The notes: a model not told the origin generated them from the sequence alone. A stretch of 52,387 bases of DNA from Edaphobacter aggregans DSM 19364 (GCF_000745965.1 NZ_KN050792.1:7308-59694), one strand, 5' to 3'; shown: positions 7,791 through 17,070, counted from the first letter of the stretch. Program-made: numbers and translations.

Positions 7791-8199
7791 TCCGACTCTG
7801 CATCCTGCTCTAGTGCATGAACCACATCAGGCTGGCCTACCAACAGCAACGCCTAGCTCCTCTAGTGATTTCAAGTTACCGATAAACCGGGTTCTCGGAG
7901 AAGCGAAGCAGAACTCACCGCATCTGCCGTCAAGCCGACTTCCATGCTCAATTCGGCCATGCTCACGTGTAAATGTTGCAGCATTTTTCCGCGGCCATCG
8001 GTGCGGTTTCCTAGCGATCGCAGTATCGGCGTAGATGCCGAAAGGAAGGTCTCGTGTGAGGTTATCCAGTTACATGGGACTGAGGGAGGCGATGACTCAT
8101 TGGTGCCGATGACCCCGTCCGGCTCTGTACGCACTTTGAGTTCATACGTGGCCTCCTAGAAGGCTGCATCCTCCAGCTTTCATATATTCTGGGACTGCC
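7791..8199. other. Non-coding stretch
   Basis: About 400 bp between two plus-strand genes. Short open frames exist on both strands but none has a convincing start, ribosome site or recognisable sequence. Confidence 0.5.
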
Positions 8200-9105
8200 A
8201 TGCAGATTTGCTCCTTTCTCCCATCAGCCACGGAGATCCTCTATGCTCTCGGAATGGGCGAAAGCGTCTCCGGCGTGACCTTCGAGTGCGACTATCCTCC
8301 GGAGGCAAGGCAGAAGGCCATCATTGTGGATACATTGATCCATGGTGACCTTACGCCGCAAGAAATCGACGAGGCTGTCAGAAGGCAGGTAGCCGCAGGC
8401 GGGAGTCTTTATTTCGTGGATCTGCCAAAATTGAAGGCGATCCACCCGGACGTAGTTGTCACCCAGGATCTTTGTCACGTCTGCGCGATCAGCGAGTCCG
8501 ATTTGGCAAAGGCTATAAGCGAACTGCCTTCCCGGCCGCATGTAATTTCCTTAACGCCCCACACTCTTGAGCAGGTCCTTCAGAGTGTCGAGACCGTTGG
8601 CGGGGCAATCGGCCGCCAATCCGAAGCGAGAGATCTTATCGACGGACTCCGACGGCGAATCGAACGCGTCAGGAGCAACGTCAGGCAGGTAAAGCCGCCA
8701 CGGGTACTTTGCCTCGAATGGCTCTCACCTCTCTTCCAGGGAGGCCATTGGATACCTGAAATGGTGGCAATTGCCGGCGGGGATGCTCTACTGGCGACTC
8801 CAGGGGAGAGGAGCACCAATATCTCATGGGAACAGGTCCTGGAGTCCGATCCTGAGGTGGTGGTTGTCATGCCGTGCGGCTTCCATCTCGAAGAGGCGAT
8901 CGCACAGTATAGGAACGGCTGCTTCCCGAAGGATTGGATGAACGTATCAGCCGTTAGGCACCGGCGAGTGTATGCAGTGGACGGTACAGCTTACTTTTCA
9001 AGACCAGGGCCACGGCTGGTCACTGGATTGGAGATACTGCAGGCCATCCTGCGAGACGGAAGTTTCGCTGAACTGCCATCGGAAAGCGTCGCGAAGATAA
9101 TCTGA
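8200..9105 (+). CDS. BtuF-like cobalamin/iron-type substrate-binding protein without signal peptide
   Basis: 301 residues of the periplasmic-binding-protein class III fold (PF01497-like): ICSFLPSATEILYALGMGESVSGVTFECDYPPEA, PDVVVTQDLCHVCA, LEWLSPLFQGGHWIPEMVAIAGG, GPRLVTGLEILQAIL. There is no signal peptide and no lipobox, unlike transport-linked BtuF. This variant is common as a stand-alone cobalamin-binding annotation. No permease or ATPase genes lie nearby, so transport is unproven; a cytosolic cofactor-binding role is possible. The start ATG 8200 leads directly into the first beta strand. Confidence 0.8.
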   Translation: MQICSFLPSATEILYALGMGESVSGVTFECDYPPEARQKAIIVDTLIHGDLTPQEIDEAVRRQVAAGGSLYFVDLPKLKAIHPDVVVTQDLCHVCAISESDLAKAISELPSRPHVISLTPHTLEQVLQSVETVGGAIGRQSEARDLIDGLRRRIERVRSNVRQVKPPRVLCLEWLSPLFQGGHWIPEMVAIAGGDALLATPGERSTNISWEQVLESDPEVVVVMPCGFHLEEAIAQYRNGCFPKDWMNVSAVRHRRVYAVDGTAYFSRPGPRLVTGLEILQAILRDGSFAELPSESVAKII

Positions 9106-9205
9106 GGAGGCGCAAGCCCTATATCTTGGGGACCATGTGGAAATCACGGCAGCAGCGAACCTCAACTGGTTTGTGGGCGAACCTAAGGTTGAACGAGCCA
9201 TCGCC

Positions 9206-9385
9206 TACTGCCAGTTTGCGAGCGACGGCGACGATGGCCCGATTGCGGGACTGCTTGCCTCCGCGCGTGGCCAGGTGCAGACCCCACTGTCGTAAGCTCG
9301 AATCTCTCCCCTGCGGACCGAGCACATGGTTGGCACACTCGACCAGCAGAGTACGTAAGTAGATGTTCCCAGCGAAAACCCTGCA
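9206..9385 (-). pseudogene. IS110-family transposase C-terminal remnant
   Basis: The minus strand reads GNIYLRTLLVECANHVLGP, then SLRQWGLHLATRGGKQ and RNRAIVAVARKLAV, matching the conserved C-terminal transposase_20 region of IS110/IS1111-type recombinases. The rest of the gene is missing on both sides. Confidence 0.7.
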
Positions 9386-9482
9386 CTTAACGCCCGTTCA
9401 GTACTGCATTTGCAGTTCGAATCAGCCCGAGCGAAGCGCCACTTCCTCTTCTTGAGAATAGAGCGCTCACAGAGCCAATCGA

Positions 9483-9641
9483 ATGACCTCACGTTCTTCG
9501 CTGAGCGCTGGTCTGAATGCGCCAGTTAAACGACTGGCGCCCATCACATTCCCGAACAATGGCCGACTCATCGTTCCCAATCCGCCCAGCTTCGTCAACG
9601 CGGCTGAACTGGTTGTCGATGGCGGCATGACCCAGGTCTGA
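9483..9641 (+). pseudogene. Short-chain dehydrogenase C-terminal remnant
   Basis: The end of this frame reads PPSFVNAAELVVDGGMTQV and stop, the typical C-terminal strand of SDR enzymes (NAAELVVDGG). Upstream sequence in frame is not SDR-like and no Rossmann motif is found. A gene scrap next to the IS110 remnant. Confidence 0.5.
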
Positions 9642-9894
9642 AAAGCAGTCGGGGCCGCGTCACGATTAGGGGTGCGGCCTCCTCTCCCGTTCGACTGTAT
9701 AACATTCTCGATTCTCCCAGAGAGATAGGAGCTCCCCTCAATTCCGGGGATCAAGAACGAGATACGCCGATCGCGACGGCGATCCTCGAATATTGGCCTG
9801 ACCGCTCTTTATTGGCGAATTGGAAAGCGTATTCAGCCGGAAGTGCTTCGAACTGTTGCTAGTCTCTGGCGCTACAGGAGTATTCGATAGTCGA

Positions 9895-10767
9895 TCAAAC
9901 AGTCGCCAGCAATTCTCGGAACGCTCGCGCCGCCACGGTCTCGTAAGCGCCTTTTCGACTGAGCAGAGCTGCAGTGCGGTTTGGAAGCGCCGGCTTCAGC
10001 GAGATACGGCGAAGCCCCACATGCTCATGGGCAATTGGATCCGGAAGAATCGTGGCGAGTTGGCCCCGGCGAATGATCTCGACGATCGCGCCGATTGAAT
10101 TCGCCTCGATCGAGACATGCGGATCGATCCCCTGCGCTTGGAAAAACAGATCGAGATACTGCCGGGTTGCAAAATCGTTAGTCAGAAGTGCGAGCGACCG
10201 CGTCTGCAGGTCCTTGAGGGGAAGAGTCGCGTTTTGATTGGCAAGCGGATGCGAGGTGCCGACCATTAAACTCAGCCTCTCGACAAAAAGCGGTTTGGCA
10301 TCGATATCCGGCGAACGCACCTCGGAGAATGCGATTCCAAGATCCAGACTATCTTCCCCAAGCGAAGACTCCATCTTGTCTTGGGTCATCTCTCGAATTT
10401 TCAATACGATACCGGGATAGCGGGTGCTAAAGCGCTCCATCAGGGGACCAATGAGATAGGTGGTGAAAGTCGGCGTCATTGCAATCCGAAGCGAACCACG
10501 GCTCAGGTTGTGGACATCATGGATTGCACGCCGCCCCGCTTCGAGTTCACGCAAAGCATTGCGGGCATATTGCAGATAGACCTCTCCCACATCGGTGGGG
10601 CGTACGGTCCGTCCGGAGCGATCCAGCAGTTGCACCTGCAACACCTCCTCGAGCTGCATGATCTGCAACGACAAAGTAGGTTGCGACACATGCAAGGCTT
10701 CAGCAGCGCGCGTGAAGTTATGGTGTTCAACCACCGAAAGTAGGTAACGAAGGTGTCGCAGGAGCAT
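9895..10767 (-). CDS. cynR: LysR-type regulator, CynR-like
   Basis: 290 residues. N-terminal winged HTH (LRHLRYLLSVVEHHNFTRAAEALHVSQPTLS, LEEVLQVQLLDRSGRTVRPTDVGE), then RGSLRIAMTPTFTTYLIGPLM opening the effector domain. These stretches and the later EANSIGAIVEIIRRG and FATRQ are very close to E. coli CynR as remembered, closer than to a generic LysR protein. CynR activates the cyanate operon (cynTSX) with cyanate as effector. The gene is divergent from an efflux operon whose first codons are CynT-like, with 109 bp between, as in a cynR-cynT pair. No cynS was seen. The present target is probably the efflux operon. Confidence 0.85.
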   Translation of the reverse strand: MLLRHLRYLLSVVEHHNFTRAAEALHVSQPTLSLQIMQLEEVLQVQLLDRSGRTVRPTDVGEVYLQYARNALRELEAGRRAIHDVHNLSRGSLRIAMTPTFTTYLIGPLMERFSTRYPGIVLKIREMTQDKMESSLGEDSLDLGIAFSEVRSPDIDAKPLFVERLSLMVGTSHPLANQNATLPLKDLQTRSLALLTNDFATRQYLDLFFQAQGIDPHVSIEANSIGAIVEIIRRGQLATILPDPIAHEHVGLRRISLKPALPNRTAALLSRKGAYETVAARAFRELLATV

Positions 10768-10876
10768 GGCATTCAGCTATAGCCAATAGCAATCGACTTC
10801 ATTATGAACAAGTCTTGGACATTATAGATCAGCAGAACCATCCTTACTGCATGCAGTACGGACGAGGAGGTCCACC
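10768..10876. promoter_or_regulatory. cynR / cynT'-efflux divergent control region
   Basis: 109 bp between the two start codons. It contains the dyad CTAT-N5-ATAG at 10777-10789, which resembles a LysR-type operator half, a TTGGAC box near 10813, and GAGGAGGTCC at 10863-10872 just before ATG 10877. By position this is the expected CynR operator/promoter region; binding is inferred, not shown. Confidence 0.55.
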
Positions 10877-10957
10877 ATGCGAGATATCATTGACGGATTT
10901 CTGAACTTTCGTCCCGATGCTTTCCCGAAACGATCTGCGCTGTTCAAAAGCCTAGCC
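10877..10957 (+). pseudogene. cynT: N-terminal remnant of cynT (beta-carbonic anhydrase)
   Basis: The first 27 codons read MRDIIDGFLNFRPDAFPKR then SALFKSLA, matching the start of CynT carbonic anhydrases (E. coli CynT begins with a near-identical [22 protein letters not shown] stretch by recollection). The carbonic anhydrase part with the zinc-binding CSDSR motif is absent; the frame runs instead into an outer-membrane efflux protein. See the next entry. Confidence 0.75.
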
Positions 10958-12415
10958 GACGAGTTTCGGGAATGGATTCCGTATTTCCGGGTCATGGTAA
11001 TTCTCTTTTTTTTGAACTGCGTCGCTTTCACATCCTCCCGAGCACAACATGCCCCCAACTCCCCCGAAACGCCATGGCAACCAGCCCACGATATTTTTTC
11101 CAGTGGCCCGATTCCTCTCTATCGCCATGAAGCTCTTCTAAACGAGAAAAACCTCTATACGCTGGGTCAGCTCATCGATATAGCCGAATCGAATAACCCA
11201 TCGACACATGCCGCATGGGAACGAGCTCGAGTAGCAGCTGCATCTGTCGGCATCGCAAAAAGTGAACTCTATCCGACCGTATTGGCGGCAGCTGGAGGAA
11301 GAACGTTCAAGAACCCTCCTCTTCTATATCAATCGTTTGTACTTCAGGACATCGGCACCTTCGAAACTGCTCTGACTCTCAACTACACCCTAGTGGATTT
11401 TGGTGCGCGCAGAGATGAAATCTCGCTAACTCAAGCTCGTCTGCTTGCAGCGAATCTGAACTTCAACAATGAACACCTAATCCTGATCCAGCAAGTCAGT
11501 TCGGCATACTACAACCTTCTCAACGCAACGGGCTTGAGAGAAGCGGCAGAAGTGAATGTGCATGATGCCCAGGCAATTGAAGATGCAGCGAGCGAGCGAA
11601 AAGCGAATGGTCTAGCCACGCTCCCAGACGTACTGGAGGCGCGGGCCGCGGCCGCGAAGGCGGACTACGATCTGCAAAGTGCACTGGGTGCCGAGCGAAC
11701 TGCGTACGGTGACTTGGCAACCACTATGACTGCTTCTCCAACCAGGTCTTTCAAGGTCCAGGAACTGGAAGACATTCATATCCCAGAGGCATTGGATCAA
11801 AGTGTTGAGGATGCAATCGAGAGCGCATACAAGACCCGGCCGGACCTTCTAGCCGACATTGAGCGGGTCCGAGCAGCAGACGCAGAGGTCAAGTACGCAC
11901 GGTCCGCCTATTTCCCAAAACTTGAGTTTGATGGGTCGAAGGGATGGCTTCGCGCATGGGGACAGCAAGAACAATTCGGCGGAACCTACGCAAAGACATC
12001 CACGTACGATGCACGCCTAAGCCTCACCTGGACCCTCTTCGATGGCTTTAAACGTGAGAGTCGATTAGCGCGAGTCAAGGCTGAACGCGCGGCGGCAGAA
12101 CATGAAGTTAGAGAACGAGAAGACCAGATAGCAGACCATGTCTGGAGCGACTATGCCAATGCGGTTACGGCACTACACGAGCGTAAGGCGGCGGCATCGC
12201 TTCTGACTGCTTCGACGGAGTCCTACTCCGCAGCTGTCGAGTCCTACAGGGACGGGGTTCGAAATATTCTTGATGTCCTCTCTGCGGAAAGAGAACTTGC
12301 CCGTGCGCGAGCTGTAGACGTCACCGCTCGTACTCAGGTGCTCCAAGCTTTTATGAACCTTGCATTCAGAACTGGCGATCTGATGACGCAACACCCGAAA
12401 GGAAACAATCCATGA
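10877..12415 (+). CDS. TolC/MdtP-like outer-membrane efflux protein with CynT-derived N-terminus
   Basis: 512 residues from ATG 10877, which has a strong GAGGAGG site. Residues 1-27 are CynT-like; a signal-peptide-like segment (MVILFFLNCVAFTSSRAQ) begins at residue 40, so the native efflux start was probably ATG 10994. The body is a two-repeat OEP channel: TLGQLIDIAESNNPSTHAAW, TLNYTLVDFGARRDE, then LTWTLFDGFKRESRLARVKA and DVLSAERELARARA. It would form the outer-membrane duct for the fusion protein and FUSC pump encoded downstream. The 40-residue extension before the signal segment may hamper export unless translation starts internally. It overlaps the next gene by four bases. Confidence 0.85.
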   Translation: MRDIIDGFLNFRPDAFPKRSALFKSLADEFREWIPYFRVMVILFFLNCVAFTSSRAQHAPNSPETPWQPAHDIFSSGPIPLYRHEALLNEKNLYTLGQLIDIAESNNPSTHAAWERARVAAASVGIAKSELYPTVLAAAGGRTFKNPPLLYQSFVLQDIGTFETALTLNYTLVDFGARRDEISLTQARLLAANLNFNNEHLILIQQVSSAYYNLLNATGLREAAEVNVHDAQAIEDAASERKANGLATLPDVLEARAAAAKADYDLQSALGAERTAYGDLATTMTASPTRSFKVQELEDIHIPEALDQSVEDAIESAYKTRPDLLADIERVRAADAEVKYARSAYFPKLEFDGSKGWLRAWGQQEQFGGTYAKTSTYDARLSLTWTLFDGFKRESRLARVKAERAAAEHEVREREDQIADHVWSDYANAVTALHERKAAASLLTASTESYSAAVESYRDGVRNILDVLSAERELARARAVDVTARTQVLQAFMNLAFRTGDLMTQHPKGNNP

Positions 12416-12681
12416 GACTAGACCGACAGATAATCGCAGCTGCGGGACTTTCAAGTTTAGTTCTTGTCCTAAGTGGATGTTCCTTCTCCCCATCGATAAA
12501 TATCATGGGATCGTATTTCCCATCATGGATCGTTTGTTGCGTGGCAGGTATCGGCGTAACGGCCTCGGTCCATGCGCTCTTCACGCGCTGGAAGATCCTC
12601 GATGAGCTCTGGCCCTTGCCGTTGCTTTATCTCGCTCTAACCTGCTTTGTCAGCTGCAGCCTGTGGCTGATCTTCCTTTGA
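12412..12681 (+). CDS. ytcA: YtcA-like small lipoprotein/membrane protein
   Basis: 89 residues, ATGA overlap with the efflux channel gene. Lipobox LVLSGCS at residues 19-25 gives a predicted lipidated Cys, followed by SFSPSINIMGSYFPSW and two hydrophobic helices (about 38-56 and 66-88). This is the YtcA pattern; ytcA neighbours mdtNOP in E. coli. Its role in the pump is unknown, but its conservation inside the operon implies a partner function. Confidence 0.75.
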   Translation: MRLDRQIIAAAGLSSLVLVLSGCSFSPSINIMGSYFPSWIVCCVAGIGVTASVHALFTRWKILDELWPLPLLYLALTCFVSCSLWLIFL

Positions 12682-12694
12682 AAGTGAGGTTTGC

Positions 12695-13918
12695 GTGGAG
12701 CACAATAAACAATCATCGAAGTACAGTAGACGCGGGCACCTGATTAGCGTGTTCATTGTTCTCGGAGCAGCTTTGACGGGGATGCTGGTCATACATGCGG
12801 TAACAAGGTACCCACGCACCGACGATGCGGAAGTCGTTGCCAACCTCATCGGCATAGCACCTCTTGTAGCGGGTCCTGTAGTCGAACTTCCCGTTCATGA
12901 CAACGACTTTGTTCACAAAGGGAGCCTTCTCTATAAGATCGACGATCGCCCCTACCTGTTCGCACTACAGGACGCGTTAGCAGCGCAGGCGCGCCTTGAG
13001 GGCGATATCGAAAATGAAACCCGTCGCATCTCTGCACAGGAGAGCAGTGTCGACGTAGCGAGTGCCGGTAGACAAAATGCCGTCGCGAACGAAACCAGGG
13101 CTGACGATGAAATCAAGGTGAGCGAGGCTGCTGTTGCCCAGGCGAACGCGGCACTAACACAAGCTCACGCCGATGCCGACTATGCGGTGGGAAATCTGCA
13201 TCGGATCGAACCCCTCCTGGCAAAAGAATTCGTTACTCCGGATGATATGCAGCGTGCCCGATCGCTGGCGGATGCCAAGACTGCTGCCGTAGAACAGGCT
13301 CAGTCGAACCTTAGCCTTGCTAAAGCCAAACTGCTTTCTGCAACGGCACAGAAGCAGCAGGCCGTTGCACAGCTGTCGCAAACAGAGGCCCAAGTGCAGG
13401 AATCCTCTCAAGCTGTGCTGGTACTGTCCCCTTTGATTGCGCAACGGGAGAGCAGAGCGGCTGCCGTTCGCCTTGCGCGCTACAACTATGAGCAATGCAG
13501 TGTCGTGGCGCCGTTCGACGCTCGTGTCACAAATCTGACCATATCCGAAGGAGAGTATGCCAAGATCGGCCAGCAGCTCTTTACGCTGATCGACACCCGG
13601 ACGTGGTGGGTCCTGGCGAACTTTCGTGAAACACAGATTCAACGGCTCCAGGTTGGAACACCGGCAGATATCTATCTCATGGCAAACCTAGGGCAAAAAA
13701 TGCACGGTACCGTCGAAAGCGCCGGGTATGGCGTAACCCCCGATCCGGATGTTGTCGGCAAGCTCTCCCAAGGCCTTCCCGATGTTCAGAGGACGCTTAA
13801 TTGGGTGCGCCTCGCATCGCGTTATCCAGTCCGAATTAAGATCGTTGACCCTCCCCCAGGAGGCCTAAGAGTTGGCGAAGTTGCACTCGTCGGGGTGCGA
13901 GGACACGATCATGAGTGA
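12695..13918 (+). CDS. HlyD-family membrane fusion protein, MdtN/AaeA-like
   Basis: 407 residues from GTG 12695, with a purine-rich site upstream. One N-terminal membrane helix (LISVFIVLGAALTGMLVIHAV), then YPRTDDAEVVANLIGIAPLVAGPVVELPVHDNDFVHKG (biotinyl-lipoyl half), a long alpha-hairpin rich in Ala/Gln/Glu (about residues 95-250), the second lipoyl half VVAPFDARVTNLTISEGEYAKIGQ and a beta-barrel domain. It bridges the inner-membrane FUSC protein and the outer-membrane channel. It overlaps the next gene by eight bases. Confidence 0.88.
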   Translation: MEHNKQSSKYSRRGHLISVFIVLGAALTGMLVIHAVTRYPRTDDAEVVANLIGIAPLVAGPVVELPVHDNDFVHKGSLLYKIDDRPYLFALQDALAAQARLEGDIENETRRISAQESSVDVASAGRQNAVANETRADDEIKVSEAAVAQANAALTQAHADADYAVGNLHRIEPLLAKEFVTPDDMQRARSLADAKTAAVEQAQSNLSLAKAKLLSATAQKQQAVAQLSQTEAQVQESSQAVLVLSPLIAQRESRAAAVRLARYNYEQCSVVAPFDARVTNLTISEGEYAKIGQQLFTLIDTRTWWVLANFRETQIQRLQVGTPADIYLMANLGQKMHGTVESAGYGVTPDPDVVGKLSQGLPDVQRTLNWVRLASRYPVRIKIVDPPPGGLRVGEVALVGVRGHDHE

Positions 13919-16052
13919 TATCGTCAATCTCCAAGGCAATAAAAAGTCTCAAGATGCTGCATCACTCTCGAGATCTGGTTCTCTTTGGACATTACTTCAA
14001 GCAGAGCTCTCCACTTATCCGGGACGTCCGCTTCTTGCATTTCGAATCATCTTGTCGTGCACTTTGACGATGTTCCTCATTATGGTATTTAGGATACCGG
14101 GAGCCGCTCTCGGGGCGTATTACCCTCTACTTGTCTCCAGGGATAATCTGCATTCGACGAGACGCTCCGCACTCTGGATCGCAGCTACATGTCTATCTGG
14201 CACAGGTGAAGTGGTATTTGGTGGGATGTTGTTCGCTGGTTCTCCATTTCTGCATCTCCTTTGGGTTTGCGGGAGCATCGTCGCTGTCTTCTATCTCATT
14301 AGTTGTCTAAAGGTCTACGAGGCTGCGGTTGCTTTAGGTCTCATGATTACGAACGCAATCACTGTATGGGATCAGCCGGTATCAGCCGATCAGAGGATTC
14401 GACAGACCCTCTTCACTTTGCTCGCGATTCTTATGGGCTGTGCAGTGACAATATTGGTCGAGTATCTACTTGCTCACACTCACCCTCCGGACACTCTCCT
14501 CGAGAGGGTCGAACAGCGTCTGGTTTTGGTCGGCAGGATACTGCGAGGGTACGTCAATCGTGGTTCAGATCCGGACTGGGTAGAGGCTCAATACGCGGTA
14601 AAACGCCATTCGGAAAGAGGGACTGGGACGCTCCGAGAACTGATCGAACAAGGTGGATATACATTTGAGGAACGCCAGCGGCTATCCACTGTGGTAGCGC
14701 TGTCAGGTAGGTTGGTTGACCTTGTTGCCACGCTAACCGAGATGGGTCCCTCTCTGTCGGTGCAAGATCAGGAACTCTTTTCTGCTATTGGGAAGAATGT
14801 AATGCTTATTCGAGATCGCCTTTCGCATCGGGAGACCTCGGAGTGGGTCGACATCGACGATATGCACGTGGTCGGCGTTCCAATTCTCATTGAGATCGAG
14901 CGCACGGTTGCTCTCCTCGCCCAAAGTTTGTCGCAGCCGATCTGGGACGGCATCGATACGGCAGTTGCTCCTGATCTGGCGAACGGTCAAGGGTCGCGTA
15001 TCTTCATAGCAGACACTTTTAGCAGCAAGGAGAACGTGAAGTTCGCTATTCGTGGGGGCATTAGTGCGATAGCATGCTACTTCTTCTATATGAGTGTTGG
15101 TTGGACCGGTCTCAGTTCATCGATCGCCACATGCATCTTGACAGCTCTTCCAACTACGGGCGCGGCCAGGCATAAGCAATTAATGCGGTTCGCGGGAGTT
15201 GTTCTAGGAGCGTGCGCGCTTGGCTTCACAGTACAGACAATCATTCTGCCACAGATTGACTCCATTCTTAGCCACACGCTTCTGTTTTCCTTCGTTATCT
15301 TCCTGGGTGCCTGGGTCGCGACGTCCGGGCCACGCATCGCGTTCTGTGGTGCACAGATTGTTCTCGCGTATGAATTGGTAAACCTCAATCGCTTTTCAAT
15401 CAATCCATCGCTGGTTCCCGCCCGGGACACCGTTTTGGGAATCGTTCTAGGAATTGCGGCGATGTGGCTCATATTTGACCATCTCTGGGCCAAGGCTTCG
15501 ACAGAATCCTTGCGAAGCCTGCTTGGCCGTACTGTCCGGGGCATCGCGGATCTCGACATTGGGCTTGAGGAACACGCGGGTGTTGCGTATGAAAGGATCC
15601 TCGAAGGGAAAACGGACGCGGTTATGCGCAAATTCGAGAGGCTACGATCACTGGTCGACGTCTCTATCTTCGAAGCATTTCCGAAGGCGCTGCCCGATGA
15701 AATCCTACTTCAGCACACGCGGGACTACTTGCCACAGCTTCGCGCCGCGCTTCTCCTCAAAGCCGGCTTGATCCATCACCGGCTTGTGTCTGGGAATCAA
15801 TGTCAAAGAGAAGTTGTAATAGAAGTTCAAAAACGTTGTTCGGAACTTCTGCACATTGCTGCAGCGCAGGTCGATGCTGAATCGCCCGACCTTCGCGTCC
15901 CGCAAAGCAATGCTGATCGAGAGATCCATACGAGATTGCAGTCAGATACAGAATTAGTCCGCAAAGGAGCCCTCGAATACGACATAACTGAACTACGTCT
16001 TTGCTCATCGCTGTTTAGCGTCGTGCATCACGTGACCACAGCTAATCCATAG
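13911..16052 (+). CDS. FUSC-family inner-membrane transporter, MdtO/AaeB-like
   Basis: 713 residues from ATG 13911; an upstream in-frame ATG (13872) lies deep in the previous gene. Two blocks of membrane helices (about residues 30-180 and 390-530) are each followed by a cytoplasmic helical part, the usual fusaric-acid-resistance-protein layout: RIILSCTLTMFLIMVFRIPG, LVSRDNLHSTRRSALW, and later AIRGGISAIACYFFYMSVGW. It would be the energised pump of the tripartite system exporting aromatic acids or similar compounds; the substrate is not deducible. Last gene of the four-gene operon. Confidence 0.87.
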   Translation: MSDIVNLQGNKKSQDAASLSRSGSLWTLLQAELSTYPGRPLLAFRIILSCTLTMFLIMVFRIPGAALGAYYPLLVSRDNLHSTRRSALWIAATCLSGTGEVVFGGMLFAGSPFLHLLWVCGSIVAVFYLISCLKVYEAAVALGLMITNAITVWDQPVSADQRIRQTLFTLLAILMGCAVTILVEYLLAHTHPPDTLLERVEQRLVLVGRILRGYVNRGSDPDWVEAQYAVKRHSERGTGTLRELIEQGGYTFEERQRLSTVVALSGRLVDLVATLTEMGPSLSVQDQELFSAIGKNVMLIRDRLSHRETSEWVDIDDMHVVGVPILIEIERTVALLAQSLSQPIWDGIDTAVAPDLANGQGSRIFIADTFSSKENVKFAIRGGISAIACYFFYMSVGWTGLSSSIATCILTALPTTGAARHKQLMRFAGVVLGACALGFTVQTIILPQIDSILSHTLLFSFVIFLGAWVATSGPRIAFCGAQIVLAYELVNLNRFSINPSLVPARDTVLGIVLGIAAMWLIFDHLWAKASTESLRSLLGRTVRGIADLDIGLEEHAGVAYERILEGKTDAVMRKFERLRSLVDVSIFEAFPKALPDEILLQHTRDYLPQLRAALLLKAGLIHHRLVSGNQCQREVVIEVQKRCSELLHIAAAQVDAESPDLRVPQSNADREIHTRLQSDTELVRKGALEYDITELRLCSSLFSVVHHVTTANP

Positions 16053-16140
16053 CAACTCAGCGTGCCACCGGTAATGGACCGGCACTCTTCAGGGAAGACT
16101 GGACACCTCAGGAGCAAAGTTGGAAACCTGATCTTCCTAG

Positions 16141-16163
16141 TAGGGGTCACTACACTAAACGTC
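16141..16163 (+). repeat. Recurrent element-end-like motif, copy 1
   Basis: TAGGGGTCACTACACTAAAC starts here. A near copy begins at 26337 and weaker ones are at 18188 and 21423. Probably ends of an unidentified IS or non-autonomous element; no transposase is attached here. The surrounding 16053-16370 stretch has no gene I can support. Confidence 0.45.
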
Positions 16164-16370
16164 AAAAAAAATCGCACGCTAAGGAAATTAGATCACTCGT
16201 TCGAGGCTGCAAAGGGTCGTCGACTTTTCACTGGATCGAGGCATCGTACCTTCCTTTTCGTTATACAACCCGCAGGAGTTGACACGGGACAGCAAAATCC
16301 GTCAGTGGTCGATCCCACCCATGGATAGTTAAAACATTCGCAGTTCACACAGATCTACAGGAGCATGAAA

Positions 16371-16847
16371 ATGACGACACAGCCAGCATCGAAGTTGGTC
16401 CCGCCTTTTACGCGCGAGACGGCAATCCAGAAAGTACGCAGAGCCGAGGATGGCTGGAACTCTCGCAACCCCCAGCAAGTTTCCCTCGCCTATACGCCTG
16501 ATAGCAAATGGCGTAATCGAGCAGAATTCGTTACTGGGCGAGAGGAAATTGTGCGGTTCCTCATGCGCAAATGGCAGAGGGAGTTTGAGTATCGTCTCAT
16601 CAAAGAGCTTTGGGCTTTTGACGATAACCGCATTGCTGTGCGATTTGCCTACGAGTACCACGACGATTCCGGTCAATGGTATCGAGCCTACGGCAATGAG
16701 AACTGGGAGTTTGACCCCGAAGGCATCATGCATCATCGGTATGCCAGCATCAATGATGTGCGGATCGCCGAATCGGATCGGCTCTTCCACTGGCCTCAGA
16801 GTCGTCGTCCAGATGACCATCCGGGACTGAGCGACCTCGGTCTGTAG
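16371..16847 (+). CDS. DUF1348 / NTF2-like (SnoaL fold) protein
   Basis: 158 residues. ATG 16371 is preferred because AGGAG (16359-16363) is seven bases away; ATG 16365 would be too close. Motifs FTRETAIQKVRRAEDGWNSR, LAYTPDSKWRNR, ITGREEI-like VTGREEIVRFL, KELWAFDDNRIAVRFAYEYHDDSGQW and YGNENWEFD match the DUF1348 family of small NTF2-fold proteins. Function unknown in the family; cytoplasmic. Stand-alone. Confidence 0.85.
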   Translation: MTTQPASKLVPPFTRETAIQKVRRAEDGWNSRNPQQVSLAYTPDSKWRNRAEFVTGREEIVRFLMRKWQREFEYRLIKELWAFDDNRIAVRFAYEYHDDSGQWYRAYGNENWEFDPEGIMHHRYASINDVRIAESDRLFHWPQSRRPDDHPGLSDLGL

Positions 16848-16915
16848 GTTTGTGCTCATACCGTAAGGCGTCACACCTGATCCCGACGTTGTTGGCAAGT
16901 TGCGCGGCGCTTGCT

Positions 16916-17070
16916 CAACGACAGCGGAAGAAGGTCGAGGCACTGTTCGCAGAACTGAAGAGTTACATCGGCTCCGGCGCCTGCGCCTGCGTCGGTTGAG
17001 TTCGTCCAGGAGCAGTGCTTCCTGGCGGCCACTGCCCAGAACATCAAGCGACTGATCCGGTTCCTGAGTG
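16916..17070 (+). pseudogene. IS1182-like transposase C-terminal remnant
   Basis: Contains QRQRKKVEALFAELKSYIG, then, after a frameshift, FVQEQCFLAATAQNIKRLI and RFLS. This is the conserved DDE C-terminal region of IS1182/IS5-group transposases. The upstream part is absent. It ends about 385 bp before the QatD-like gene. Confidence 0.65.

Noticed and set aside
14303..14668. Open frame inside the FUSC gene
   Set aside because: Out-of-frame shadow of an intact transporter gene.
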